A stretch of 64,000 bases of DNA from Argopecten irradians (Eukaryota; Mollusca; Bivalvia; Pectinida; Pectinidae), in the NCBI RefSeq assembly GCF_041381155.1, contig NC_091146.1, positions 35,529,328-35,593,327 of the forward strand, in the 5' to 3' direction. The notes under the pieces are model-generated. The model was given only the letters and a program-made list of their open reading frames with translations, searched no databases and was not told the DNA's origin. The position numbers and the translations under genes were made by a program. This document shows positions 47,690 through 60,179 of the stretch, in pieces; positions within the stretch are counted from its first letter, which is position 1, and the number at the start of each line of letters is the position of its first letter.

Positions 47690-48506
47690 GTCAAGGGTGT
47701 CATGGGTATTGAGATTTCAGGGAGGGAGTATCGTGTTCAATACCCTTGGCTAGCAAAGTTTCAGGGACAGTATCGTACTGAATACCCTTGGCTAGTTAAG
47801 TTTCAGGGAGAGTATCGTACTGAATACCCTTGGCTAGTGAAGTTTCAGGGACAGTATCGTGCTGAATACCCTTGGCTAGCAAAGTTTCAGGGACAGTATC
47901 GTACTGAATACCCTTGGCTAGCGAAGTTTCAGGGACAGTATCGTGCTGTACACCCTTGGCTAGTAAAGTTTCAGGGACAGTATCGTACTGTACACCCTTG
48001 GCTAGTAAAGTTTCAGGGAGAGTATCGTACTGAATACCCTTGGCTAGCAAAATTTCAGAGAGAGTATCGTACTGAATACCCTTGGTTAGCGAAGTTTCAG
48101 GGAGAGTCTTGGCTAGCGAAGTTTCAGGGACAGTATCGTGCTGAATACCCTTGGCTAGCGAAGTTTCGGGGACAGTTTCGTGCTGAATACCCTTGGCTAG
48201 CGAAGTTTCAGGGACAGTATCGTGCTGAATACCCTTGGCTAGCGAAGTTTCGGGGACAGTTTCGTGCTGAATACCCTTGGCGAGCGAAGTTTTAGGGACA
48301 GTATCGTGCTGAATACCCTTGGCTAGCAAAGTTTCGGGGACAGTATCGTACTGAATACCCTTGGCTAGTAAAGTTTCAGGGACAGTATCGTGCTGTACGC
48401 CCTTGGCTAGTAAAGTTTCAGGGAGAGTATCGTACTGAATACCCTTGGCTAGCAAAATTTCAGAGAGAGTTTCGTACTGAATACCCTTGGCTGGCGAAGT
48501 TTCAGG
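47690..48506. repeat. 42-bp minisatellite, left part
   Basis: About 19 units containing GAATACCCTTGGCTAGCGAA and GTTTCAGGGACAGTATCGT. Continues at 53268 after the retroelement. Open frames on both strands (14-residue repeats) result from the unit length being divisible by three. Confidence 0.95.
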
Positions 48507-48695
48507 TGTAGTAAATACGGTACACAGTGTTATTTGTATAACTCGGACTTTAGTAAGTCTGTTAATCTGTATCACTACACGCTTGTATGTCTGAGCATGC
48601 GCATTGTAATAAACTGAATACAAGATGGAAACCTCCATGATGATGTCACGTTGTGTTGTAAGCTACTAGAAACGGGTTTTAGCTACGATATAACA
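48507..48695 (+). repeat. Left LTR
   Basis: 189 bp, begins TGTAGTAAATACGG and ends GATATAACA. Contains AATAAA about 60 bp from the end of the repeat region. Identical by eye to the right LTR. Confidence 0.96.
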
Positions 48696-48709
48696 TTCTG
48701 GCGACGAGG

Positions 48710-49480
48710 ATGGCTGGACGCATGGGGAAAATCGACAACTTTGACGATTCCGTCGAGTCGTGGAAGTGTTATCAGGAACGTCTGGAACAATTTTTTAAGG
48801 CAAATGAGGTGCCAAATGGAAAAAAAGTTCCGGTGTTGTTGAGTGTTATTGGCGGGAAACCGTATTCCATCCTGCATGACTTGGTTGCACCAGATTTACC
48901 GGGTGATAAATCGTATGTAGATTTGGTCGGCGTCTTAAATGGACATTTTAACCCTCAACCGCTACAGATAGCCGAGCGTTTTAGGTTTCACAAGAGAGAC
49001 CAGAAGTCGGGTGAGTCGATCAGAGAATTCAATGCAGCCATACGAAAATTAAGTGAGCATTGTGGGTTTGGACAGTCTTTGGATGAAACTTTGAGAGACA
49101 GATTAGTGTGTGGTCTACGTAATGACAATATACAAAAGAAACTGCTGTCTGAAGATAATCTGACCTATAAAAACGCGTTAGATATTGCAATTGCAATGGA
49201 AACTGCATCCCGAGATGCTGTGGAACTTCAGAGGGAAAAGTCAGGAAACATTGTAAACAAAATAAACAAGGTTAACCCAAACAAGAAAATGAAGAAATAA
49301 ACTCAACAAAGCGTCTTAAAGAATGAAAAGAAATCACAGAAACCATGTTTTCGGTGCAACGGAAAAAATCATAGTGCGGAGGAATGTTTCTACAAGGACT
49401 ACTCGTGCAACGCTTGTAAAGAAAAAGGACACATACAGAGAGCCTGCCGAAGCACAGAAAAGAAGTCTAATTCTGGAAAT
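48710..49480 (+). mobile_element. Gypsy element, gag part (approximate)
   Basis: Gag-like protein with an N-terminal region of the retrotransposon gag type (WKCYQERLEQFFKANEV; FHKRDQKSGESIREFNAA) and, near the end, two CCHC zinc knuckles (CFRCNGKNHSAEEC and CNACKEKGHIQRAC). Fossil part of the element described at 48507-53267. Confidence 0.85.
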
Positions 49481-49489
49481 AAAAAGGGG

Positions 49490-52400
49490 AAGGTGTACTC
49501 TCTAGATCACGATGACAGTGATGATGACAGTCTACTTGGAAGTTTAACATTCACGGTAAAGAACCTCGACAGTGACGTCATATGGGTAAAACCGGAAGTG
49601 AACGGTAAAGTAATCGCTATGGAACTGGACACCGGTTCTCCAGCTACCATCGTTCCTGTGTCCGTCTATAAGAGACATTTCAGTGACTGTAAACTGGAAA
49701 CGACAGATTTAAAACTTCGTACTCTAGTCGGTGAGAAAATAAAGGCACTAGGTCAAATTAAGGTGAAGGTCAACCTAAACGGACAAAAAGCAGTGCTACC
49801 GATACACGTTGTTAGTGAGGAGTGCAGAGGTCCGCCATTACTCGGAAGGAACTGACTCGATGTGTTGACACTTGATTGGACGGCAATCAAGGAAGCTCGG
49901 CGACTCAACTTTCATGAGAAATGTGAAAACATGACAGTACAAGGTCTCAAACTGAAATATGCCGCCGTGTACAAGGATGAGTTGGGTACGTTAAGGGACA
50001 TTTCCGCTCAGATCAAAGTACGCCCCGGGGCCAATCCGAAATTTTGTAAGGCGAGAACTGTGGCATACGCCATTAAACCAAAAGTTGAAACTGAGATAAC
50101 ACGATTAATGGGTGCTGGTATCCTAAAGAAGGTCGAAACGAGTGAATGGGCCACACCGATTGTGCCAATCCCTAAGAAAGACAATTCCGTGAGAATATGT
50201 GGAGATTTCAAGGTCACAATCAACCCGGTACTCGACGTGGACCAGTATCCGTTACCGAAAGTTTGAGGACATATTCGCTTCGTTAGCCGGAGGTGTGAAA
50301 TTTACAAAGTTGGACTTAAAGCAGGCGTACCTGCAAATGGAGGTGAGACCAGAGGATCGGAAATTCCTAACTATAAACACCCATCTTGGCCTTTTCCAAT
50401 ATCAGAGGCTCGTGTTTGGTATAGCCTCGGCACCTGCCATTTGGCAACGTGCCATGGACCAAGTGCTTCAAGGGATAGGTCGTGTCCAATGTATTCTTGA
50501 TGATATGATTATAACCGGCGAAACGGAGGAAGAACATATGCGAAACCTCGAAACCGTGCTTCAGCGCCTAGATAAATTTGGTCTACGCCTGAACAAGGAG
50601 AAATGTGCGTTTATGCTCGACAAGATCGAATTCTGCGGTCATGTAATCGACAAGGACGGTATTCACAAAACCGACGACAAGGTCAACTCTGTAGTCAACG
50701 CTCCGATTCCGAAAACCGTGAGTGAGCTCCGAGCTCTGTTAGGGTTAGTGAACTATTATGCGAGGTTTCTCCCAAACCTTGCTACCGTACTTAGCCCGCT
50801 ACACAAACTTCTGGAAAAGGATGCTGAATGGGAATGGACCGAGGAATGTCAGAATGCCGTCGACCGTGTGAAGGAAATGATGACATCGGACGAAGTTCTG
50901 ACGCATTACGACCGGCGATTACCCGTGGTACTCTCGTGCGACGCGTCTCCGTTTGGTATCGGTGCTGTATTGTCTCATCGTCTCGAGAACGGCGACGAAA
51001 AGCCAATAGCATATGCCTCGCGAAGCCTTACTGCTGCTGAAAAAAACTACTCGCAAATAGACAAGGAAGCTCTGGGAATTGTATGGGGTGTGAAAAAGTT
51101 CTACGCCTATCTCTACGGTCGTGAGTTCACACTAATAACGGACCATCAACCCCTGGTGTCTATTTTCCACCCATTGAAAGGTATTCCTGCTACGACAGCC
51201 GCACGTCTTCAGCGATACGCGTTGTATTTGTCCGGTTTTCAGTACAAGATTGAATTCAAAGGTACGAAAAGTCATGGAAACGCTGACGGTCTATCGCGCT
51301 TACCGATCGTGAAGGAACGAGAAACCGACGAGCCGGATGTCGACTATGTGTTCATGACGACTCAATTTGACACACTACCGGTATCGATCAAGGAAGTGCA
51401 CCAAAGTACAAGGAGAGACCCAGTATTGTCGAAAGTCTATGAAATGACATTAAACGGTTGGAATAATGATGTGAAGGCAGACCCCGACATAGCTGCCTAT
51501 GCTAACCGTAAAACGGAACTATCGTTACACGACGGATGTTTGATGTGGGGGATACGTGTAATAATTCCCGAAAATCTCCATCTCAAGGTCATGGATCAAA
51601 TACATGAAGGTCATCTTGGTGCGAGCAAGATGAAGGCGCTAGCCAGGAGCTACGTCTGGTGGCCAGGAATAGACAGTGACTTAGAAACACAAGCTAAAAA
51701 GTGTCATGGGTGTGTGATGCACAAAAGTAGCTCGAACGCCGCACCTGTGCACCCATGGGAATGGCCACAACTACCATGGATGCGAGTCCATGTCGACTTC
51801 GCCGGACCTTTCGAAGGATCCATGTTCCTCCTCATGGTGGACGCTCATTCTAAATGGCCGGAAATAATACCAATGTCAACGACGACGGCTTCGAAAACGA
51901 TCGAAGTTATGCGTGAAGTGTTCTCCAGGAACGGCTTACCCGAATGTATAGTTTCGGACAACGGCCCACAATTTGTATCTGACAAATTTCAACACTTCAT
52001 GAAATACAACGGTATACGTCACACTACGTCCGCACCATACCACCCCCGTACCAACGGTTTAGCGGAACGACTATTTCAAACCTTCAAACAGGCCATGAAA
52101 GCATCGCGAAAGGACGGAGGAACGTTAAATAAAAGACTATGTAATTTCCTACTAGCCTACAGATCGACACCACATGCGACAACGAACGAAACCCCGGCGC
52201 ATTTGTTCATGGGAAGATCGTTACAAACACGCCTGAGTCTTATCCGACCGAGCACGAGTCGTACAGTTCGTAATAATCAGGAGAAGATAATAAACGAAAA
52301 TCAGTCGTCTCGACAATTCAGCGAAGGAGAAACGGTAAATGTACGTGATTATCGACAAAGCGGAGAAAAGTGGATCCCAGGAACTATCGAATCGAAAACA

Positions 52401-52694
52401 GGTCCACTTTCGTACCGAGTAAATGTTGGTAATGGAGCGGTGTGGCGGAGACATACCGATCAAATCATCAAAGGGAAATTACCCATCCCTGAACTCGTTG
52501 TTGACTTACCACCCAAATTACCAATACCAATCACACCGAAGGCCCCAGAAACAGTCCCTATCCAACCTCCATCCGATGTCGCGACGCCTCCTCCACCGTT
52601 GGAAAATCCTGTGGCTGTGTCCTCGGGCAAGACTGTGTCAGCACCATCTCCGAGACGAAACCCAGCTCGACGAAGGAGAGCTCCATCGCGTTAA
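49490..52694 (+). mobile_element. Gypsy element, pol part (approximate)
   Basis: Domains in order: aspartic protease (ELDTGSPATIVPVSVY, about 49.62 kb); reverse transcriptase with KLDLKQAYLQM and ILDDMIITG (about 50.0-50.75 kb); RNase H with SCDASPFGIGAVLS and TDHQPL (about 50.9-51.3 kb); integrase with an HHCC zinc finger (HEGHLG, CHGCVMH) and the DDE core (VDFAGPF, SDNGPQFVS) (about 51.6-52.3 kb). A proline-rich C-terminal tail follows. Confidence 0.92.
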
Positions 52695-53078
52695 GCGTTT
52701 AGATTTGTAGCTAGGTATAGGTCAGAGCCGCACTGTGCTCTGGGGACATAATAACTCCCCGTGCAGACTCTTAAGAACCCCTGGGTTCTATAATGTTTAA
52801 GTTTTGTTTAATTTTTCTATTGACAAAATGACAATGTTATACTGTTAAGTGTTTTATTTCATTTCATAAAGTTAAAAATGAGTGTTTTAAAAATCCATCT
52901 ACAGTGTCGTATAATTGAGAAACTGACATTGACATTTATGATTTAAAAGAAATGAGTAAATTTAAAGTCTATAATTTACTGTGTATCTTTAAAGAAAAAT
53001 ACTCTAAATATCCCCTATAATAATTAATGGTGAAATTATAGACATTTAAAGACTGACTTTTTAAATAGAGGGGAGGAA

Positions 53079-53267
53079 TGTAGTAAATACGGTACACAGT
53101 GTTATTTGTATAACTCGGACTTTAGTAAGTCTGTTAATCTGTATCACTACACGCTTGTATGTCTGAGCATGCGCATTGTAATAAACTGAATACAAGATGG
53201 AAACCTCCATGATGATGTCACGTTGTGTTGTAAGCTACTAGAAACGGGTTTTAGCTACGATATAACA
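53079..53267 (+). repeat. Right LTR
   Basis: 189 bp, identical by eye to the left LTR, preceded by the polypurine tract and followed by the second copy of the TCAGG target duplication. Confidence 0.96.
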
Positions 53268-55815
53268 TCAGGGAGAGTATCGTACTGAATACCCTTGGTT
53301 AGCGAAGTTTCAGGGAGAGTATCGTACTGAATACCCTTGGTTAGCGAAGTTTCAGGGAGAGTATCGTGCTGAATACCCCTGGCTAGCAAAGTTTCGGGGA
53401 CAGTATAGTACGTACTGAATACCCTTGGCGAGCGATGTTTTAGGGACAGTATCGTGCTGAATACCCTTGGCTAGCAAAGTTTCAGGGACAGTTTCGTGCT
53501 GAATACCCTTGGCTAGCGAAGTTTCAGGGACAGTATCGTGCTGAATACCCTTGGCTAGCGAAGTTTCGGGGACAGTTTCGTGCTGAATACCCTTGGCTAG
53601 CGAAGTTTCAGGGACAGTATCGTGCTGAATACCCTTGGCTAGCGAAGTTTCGGGGACAGTTTCGTGCTGAATACCCTTGGCGAGCGAAGTTTTAGAGACA
53701 GTATCGTGCTGAATACTCTTGGCTAGCAAAGTTTCGGGGACAGTTTCGTGCTGAATACCCTTGGCTAGCGAAGTTTCAGGGACAGTATCGTACTGAATAC
53801 CCTTGGCTAGCGAAGTTTCAGGGACAGTATCGTGCTGAATACCCTTGGCTAGCGAAGTTTCGGGGACAGTTTCGTGCTGAATACCCTTGGCTAGCGAAGT
53901 TTCGGGGACAGTATAGTACGTACTGAATACCCTTGGCGAGCGAAGTTTTAGGGACAGTATCGTGCTGAATACCCTTGGCTAGCAAAGTTTCAGGGACAGT
54001 TTCGTGCTGAATACCCTTGGCTAGCGAAGTTTCAGGGACAGTATCGTGCTGAATACCCTTGGCTAGCGAAGTTTCGGGGACAGTTTCGTGCTGAATACCC
54101 TTGGCTAGCGAAGTTTCAGGGACAGTATCGTGCTGAATACCCTTGGCTAGCGAAGTTTCGGGGACAGTTTCGTGCTGAATACCCTTGGCGAGCGAAGTTT
54201 TAGGGACAGTATCGTGCTGAATACTCTTGGCTAGCGAAGTTTCAGGGACAGTATCGTGCTGAATACCCTTGGCTAGCGAAGTTTCGGGGGACAGTATCGT
54301 GCTGAATACCCTTGGCTAGCGAAGTTTCAGGGACAGTATCGTGCTGAATACCCTTGGCTAGCGAAGTTTCGGGGACAGTATCGTGCTGAATACCCTTGGC
54401 TAGCGAAGTTTCGGGGACAGTATCGTGCTGAATACCCTTGGCTAGCGAAGTTTCGGGGACAGTATCGTGCTGAATACCCTTGGCTAGCGAAGTTTCAGGG
54501 ACAGTATCGTACTGAATACCCTTGGCTAGCGAAGTTTCGGGGACAGTATCGTGCTGAATACCCTTGGCTAGCGAAGTTTCGGGGACAGTATCGTGCTGAA
54601 TACCCTTGGCTAGCGAAGTTTCAGGGACAGTATCGTGCTGAATACCCTTGGCTAGCGAAGTTTCAGGGACAGTATCGTACTGTACACCCTTGGCTAGTAA
54701 AGTTTCAGGGACAGTATCGTGCTGTACACCCTTGGCTAGTAAAGTTTCAGGGACAGTATCGTACTGTACACCCTTGGCTAGTAAAGTTTCAGGGACAGTA
54801 TTGTACTGAATACCCTTGGCTAGCAAAATTTCAGAGAGAGTATCGTACTGAATACCCTTGGTTAGCGAAGTTTCAGGGAGAGTCTTGGCTAGCGAAGTTT
54901 CAGGGACAGTATCGTGCTGAATACCCTTGGCTAGCGAAGTTTCGGGGACAGTATCGTGCTGAATACCCTTGGCTAGCGAAGTTTCGGGGACAGTATCGTG
55001 CTGAATACCCTTGGCTAGCGAAGTTTCGGGGACAGTATCGTGCTGAATACCCTTGGCTAGCGAAGTTTCAGGGACAGTATCGTACTGAATACCCTTGGCT
55101 AGCGAAGTTTCGGGGACAGTATCGTGCTGAATACCCTTGGCTAGCAAAGTTTCGGGGACAGTTTCGTGCTGAATACCCTTGGCTAGCGAAGTTTCAGGGA
55201 CAGTATCGTACTGAATACCCTTGGCTAGCGAAGTTTCAGGGACAGTATCGTGCTGTACACCCTTGGCTAGTAAAGTTTCAGGGACAGTATCGTACTGTAC
55301 ACCCTTGGCTAGTAAAGTTTCAGGGACAATATCGTACTGAATACCCTTGGCTAGCAAAATTTCAGAGAGAGTATCGTACTGAATACCCTTGGTTAGCGAA
55401 GTTTCAGGGAGAGTCTTGGCTAGCGAAGTTTCAGTGACAGTATCGTGCTGAATACCCTTGGCTAGCGAAGTTTCGGGGACAGTTTCGTGCTGAATACCCT
55501 TGGCTAGCGAAGTTTCAGGGACAGTTTCGTGCTGAATACCCTTGGCTAGCGAAGTTTCAGGGACAGTATCGTGCTGAATACCCTTGGCTAGCGAAGTTTC
55601 GGGGACAGTATCGTGCTGAATACCCTTGGCTAGCAAAGTTTCTGGGATAGTATCGTGCTGAATACCCTTGGCTAGCGAAGTTTCAGGGAGAGGATCGTTC
55701 TGAATACCCTTGGCTAGCGAAGTTTCAGGGACAGTATCGTGCTGAATACCCTTGGCTAGCGAAGTTTCAGGGACAGTATCCTGCTTAATACCCTTGGCTT
55801 GCTAAATTTCAGGGA
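53268..55815. repeat. 42-bp minisatellite, right part, with higher-order structure
   Basis: About 60 units of the same 42-bp repeat. A distinctive block (TGTACACCCTTGGCTAGTAA units, then AAAATTTCAGAGAGAG, then a shortened GGAGAGTCTTGGCTAGCG unit) recurs near 54700-54890 and 55240-55420, and once in the left part near 47940-48120. The period is about 530 bp. Decays into unrelated sequence near 55800. Confidence 0.94.
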
Positions 55816-56136
55816 GAGGATCGTACCATTGGCTGAAACCCCCTAATACGAATAAGAAACTTATTAAAAATGATAGGTCTGAAAAGTCCTAATAAGGATT
55901 TTTACCATTGGGTGAAAGGTCCTAATAAGAATACGAAACTTAACAAAAACAATTGTTCTTTCCATCATTGAGTGAAAAGTCCTAATAAAGTATTAAGAAG
56001 GGCCAAAAATGTAAGGAGCGTGGGCATACAAATGTACAAGGAGGATTTAACTAAAATAATGATGCAAGAGGTCCAATGGGCCGTATCGGTCATTTGAGTG
56101 TTAGTGCAATACAACTATAGTAGTCCACGCCATATC
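55816..56136. other. No recognised feature
   Basis: Degenerate short repeats of GTCCTAATAAG and CCATTGRGTGAAA at the end of the 42-bp array, then unique sequence. No gene seen. Confidence 0.5.
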
Positions 56137-57196
56137 ATCCTCGATATTCCAGGGGTTCCGATCACATACGATCTCTACACCCCTGGAATATCTCAGTGAC
56201 AGCTCAGGGGATCAAATCTGAACCAATCACGGAACTGGAAAACATTTTCGTTAAAGACTATAGGGAGAGCAACGCCCTAAAGTAGCAGACCAGAGATTAT
56301 ATATTTCTATTAAGTGGGGAGCCCCTGTTTTGAACCATGCATAAAAAAATAAAAATCAAATTTATTCTGAAATTGGTACATCCAATATGGAGGGTTTGAT
56401 TTAAGTTTCTTTTTTTTATAAAACAAACATAACTTTAATGGGTTAGAGATTACGATTCTGGGCTCCTCCGGAAGTGCGTCTTGACCGGAAATGCTAGCTT
56501 TACTTGAAGGAAAATCCATGTCGCGGGTATAGGCAAAAATATTGAAAAATCCACACAATTGATATACGAAATGAATTAACTTATTTTGGCATTGTGATAG
56601 AATTGCTCAATTTAAGGCAGGTCTTAAGAAAAAACTTGTGTACAATTTTTTGCAAGTTTGGGCTAAAAATCACGATATTTTGCAATTTTTCAGGTATTTC
56701 TTTTTGTTGTTACCATGGTATTCACTAGTCCGCTAAACCTGCCTATATTATTAGGCTTTTTTATTTTTTAATATATATTAGGCAAAAAAAAATAAAATAA
56801 AAAAAAGCCTAATAATATAGGCAGGTTTAGCGGACTAGGTATTCACATGCACGCATAAGCGCAGAATATGACCAAATCTTTATCAAAATATCACATTTTA
56901 ATTGCAAAAGTTGTGCAGATTAATTATATATATATACTTTTGTACAGGTATTTTTTTACAGTTAAATGACTATATCTATATTTCTAAGGCCTTATTTTCA
57001 TAGATTGTCCAAAGCTACTGTTTTCTGCTACCTAATTCAAAGCCAAATAGTCAATCACAGTGTACCGTTATACGGCTCTTTTAATGTACATCAAATGAAT
57101 AAATTACCTATTCTGTTCTGTAGCCTCTAATTTTACTATGAGCTAGTCCAGGAGTGATATATCGTATGTGATCGGAACCCCTGGAGTAGCGAGGAT
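56137..57196. mobile_element. 1.06-kb TIR element related to the MITE at 11408
   Basis: Ends ATCCTCGATATTCCAGGGGT plus TCCGATCACATACGATC at left, and the complement of GATCGGAACCCCTGGAGTAG and CGAGGAT at right: about 60 bp of imperfect terminal inverted repeat. No transposase. No clear target duplication. It contains a younger palindromic element at 56726-56837. Confidence 0.7.
56726..56837. mobile_element. Palindromic MITE with a perfect 9-bp target duplication
   Basis: 112 bp; TAGTCCGCTAAACCTGCCTA at left is exactly inverted at the right (TAGGCAGGTTTAGCGGACTA), with arms of about 37 bp. GGTATTCAC flanks it on both sides (56717-56725 and 56838-56846). A 9-bp duplication is the Mutator-like signature. 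Confidence 0.92.
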
Positions 57197-57199
57197 GCA

Positions 57200-58840
57200 G
57201 CAATGGATGCTACAGACCCTATATTAGGTGTCTTGGCCTAATAGTTACTCACAAGAAGTTGTTAACAGATTTTAGCATATTTGACCTCTGTGACCTTGAA
57301 TGAAGGCTAAAGTCATTCATTTGAACAAACTTTGTAGGGCTTCATCACAGCATGCCACATGCCCAATATCGGTATTCGTGCTGGGCCTATCGATTATTGA
57401 GAAGAAGCTGTTTGGATGAAAAAAAGGCATGGACGGCGGACTACGATGAACGAAGAACGATGAATATATGTCTTCGTAGCTGCAATAATGTAGCCCAAAA
57501 GACTTTTAGACAGAAAATGGCGTCCTCTTTGGAGCTGTTACTGCTAGTGGAGCAAATTAATGGTTATGCAAACCATTATTAAAACGTTTGCATGTATTTT
57601 ATCTTACTTGTTTTATATCGCTTACCTACAAGGCAATAAAACTAAACCGTATAAAATATCAAATTCTCAGCGAGACATTATTTGTTTACATATACATATA
57701 TGCTTTATGAAGAGAATTTATACTACAAATTATGAATTTGACGTCTTGTGAGCGGTTCGGTAGATATTAAGAATGGTAGTTATTTTGTTTTGGACAATAT
57801 TATTTGTAAATGCTTGTATACTTGTATACGCAAAAAAAAAATTGAAAACCTACAAAAAAGTTTATAAAATTGTGCTCGAGTGATTTTCTGAGGCAGTGCT
57901 CCATTAGGACACATATGGACCTTTTTGTACAAAAAAAAATATGTACCTTTATTGAGGTCCATATGGTGTTTTACCGCCCGGGTAGAATAAATAATAACCG
58001 AGGGTAGTTTCTTTTTCAAATGTCAAAAACATTTAATAATGTGCATGCTAATGAAAAGAAAAACGTTGGCTATAGGACGCCACCTTGAAGAATGCAGCGT
58101 TTGGGCAATAAGGTTCACAAGATAATATTAGTCGGTGTTAAATTCTGTTACATAACCACGAAGCAAAATATGACATAAATGTATTGTTCTACATTCTTTA
58201 TGAAACATATAACAAGAAACATTGACAAATTCCACGACATTTTTTTTTTATATTTTGATTGATACCGCTGACATTCCAAATCGTTAATCAATAAGATTAA
58301 GCAGGTATAACATGTAAAATGTATGTTGTACCTATTCCCGAGCCAAAGTCACGTACATTGAAAAAATGCGATACATAACCACTGAGGAATTGATGAAATT
58401 ATATTTAGACAAAAACATGCACCTAATAACGTAAACACACTTCTGTAAGAGCGATTTGAGTAGTTCTAGACAAATACGCCTTCATTACACTGGCAAGGGC
58501 CCGGGTTCGGCATACAAGACGTCCGACCACAATGTGTAATGGCGGACAGTCAGCGAGTTTGAACATTTCACATACACTTCACTACAGTGGGCTTTTCTAA
58601 CATTTATCATAGTAAAAACAACTAATCTAATTTCCATTTGAACTGGTTTGTTTCCGATATATATGCAAATTTTAATGTACTCTTAGACTGAATTGTCCCT
58701 TTAAAAATGGAAACATCGAGTCGATATTTTTTTTATATTGAACGTCACGTGACCATGATTTAGCCAATGATAATAGTAGATATAGTGTTAGTTGGAAATT
58801 TGTGTCAGGTCCTTGTGTATAAGGATATTATGTCAAAAAA
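57200..58840. other. No gene recognised
   Basis: AT-rich intergenic DNA. At 57285-57430 a fragment (GACCTTGAATGAAGGCTAAA, TTATTGAGAAGAAGCTGTTT) resembles sequences near 12240 and 41510-41600, so it is a dispersed repeat. Short open frames here have no recognisable family. Confidence 0.5.
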
Positions 58841-58844
58841 ATTG

Positions 58845-59055
58845 GTCTGTTTAAGTTACATTGGCAAAAAAAATAGGGTTGGTCGGTCGGAAGGATTTTT
58901 TTTTTCTTTTTTTTTTAAGTGTCTTCACTCTAAAATAATGGCCGGAACCGGAGTCTGAGATCGAAATCCCGACTTTTTCATTTTTTCGCAGAAAAGTGGA
59001 AAAAATTAGGGTTGGTGGTAAAAAATTAGGGTTGGTCGGGTAACCCTAAACAGAC
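58845..59055. mobile_element. MITE with GTCTGTTTARGKTTAC-type ends
   Basis: Left GTCTGTTTAAGTTACATTGG and right complement of GTAACCCTAAACAGAC, with subterminal TAGGGTTGGTCGG near both ends. 211 bp. Confidence 0.6.
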
Positions 59056-59059
59056 AGCT

Positions 59060-60170
59060 GTCTTGGCAATAATATGTGACAATGAGAAGAGACATTTGTC
59101 ATGTTACGTACATTTCTTTCCAGTAAAACATGTGCCTGTGATGATTACATAGTGCTCCAGTAGGTATTATTGACATATGCGTGATAAACAATACACACTG
59201 TAAAAGTAGGTATTTTTCTACATGATAATATGAAATAAACTGATTATTATTTTAATACCTACTCTGCTTGTCAATGTACATATTCATTTTCAAACGTTTC
59301 TCCCCTTTTTGTTGATTTCTCCGGTCATGTGAAATCTGATATTTAGCATTAGATTAAAAAGATATAAAATTAGACTTTACATATATGATTGCCCCCGAAA
59401 GCCCCCGAAAGCTTCCGAACGAACCTATAAAAAAAATCATAACCATGGCGTGTATTCCTTTGTCGCCGGATCCAGACAGAATTAAATTCTCAGAGTCCGG
59501 ACCTCACTTTAGTACGTACCCTTTTATGACGGGCCAGGGTCACATAAACGCTTGCTTTATATTTTTTGATCGCTATTTTTTTCTCTCTGCTCTCGCCTAG
59601 TTTTATTCCTCCGATTTACGACAGGGCTTTATCACGTTAGTGGTTTGGGAAAGCATTTGCTATTGAACGTTTTGACGGGCGTTGGCTGGAACTCAAAACC
59701 TCTTAGGCTACAAATATATACTCCGCATATGACCAGTATTGCCAGTTCTCACGATTTTAAAGGAAGACTCACGATATTATCGTCTCACGCCACAATCTCA
59801 CGATATTAAGAACCGCATTTTATTAGAATTGTTAATCAACCTATTTTTGCATGCGATTTTATTTTGTGTGTTTCAGGGATGGCGTAAAAATCGCGAAAAT
59901 AGATCTCCGCGTTAGCATTTCAAATACAAGTGAAACAGATCACGAAATTGAATTCCAATGAGCAGGAGGAAGGAAAACAAAAAATAAAAAGGGAAAAGAA
60001 AAAGAGGAGAAAGGAAAAAGGGGGAGAAGGGAAAAGGGGAAAAAATGAAGGAATATTAGGTAAAGAATGAAAGAGACAGAGAGCTCCAAGCGGAAACATT
60101 TCAAAAACAAATAAAACAGATCGTGAAATTGAATATAAAATAAAAATATTATAAAAATGAAATTAAGTCC
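59060..60170. other. No gene recognised
   Basis: Intergenic DNA with a purine-rich AAGGAAAAGGGGGAGAAGG stretch near 59960-60070. Nothing else supported. Confidence 0.5.
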
Positions 60171-60179
60171 CCGCTAAAC

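Larger units (their letters stand above)
48507..53267 (+). mobile_element. Ty3/Gypsy-type LTR retroelement, very recent insertion
   Basis: Two 189-bp LTRs (48507-48695 and 53079-53267, TGTAG...AACA) look identical over their whole length, which implies a very recent insertion. A 5-bp target duplication TCAGG flanks it at 48502-48506 and 53268-53272. A primer-site candidate TGGCGACGAGGATGG follows the left LTR and a polypurine tract GAGGGGAGGAA precedes the right one. Parts in order are gag with two zinc knuckles, protease, reverse transcriptase, RNase H and integrase. Domain order and short LTRs suggest the Mag-like part of the Gypsy group (tentative). The coding region is lightly broken, with about three or four interruptions, some of which might reflect frame-shifting known in the family. 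Confidence 0.96.

Noticed and set aside
50008-51040. Small open frames in other frames inside the retroelement
   Set aside because: Shadows of the pol region; no independent homology.
47672-55636. Long open frames of 14-residue repeats (LAKGIQHDTVPETS and its other-strand counterpart, up to 464 codons)
   Set aside because: The 42-bp period leaves several frames open on both strands at once. There is no start context, splice structure or composition suggesting a protein, although a repeat protein cannot be strictly excluded.
57352-57582. 76-codon frame as a small gene
   Set aside because: Part of it matches a dispersed repeat also seen near 41510; no family resemblance.
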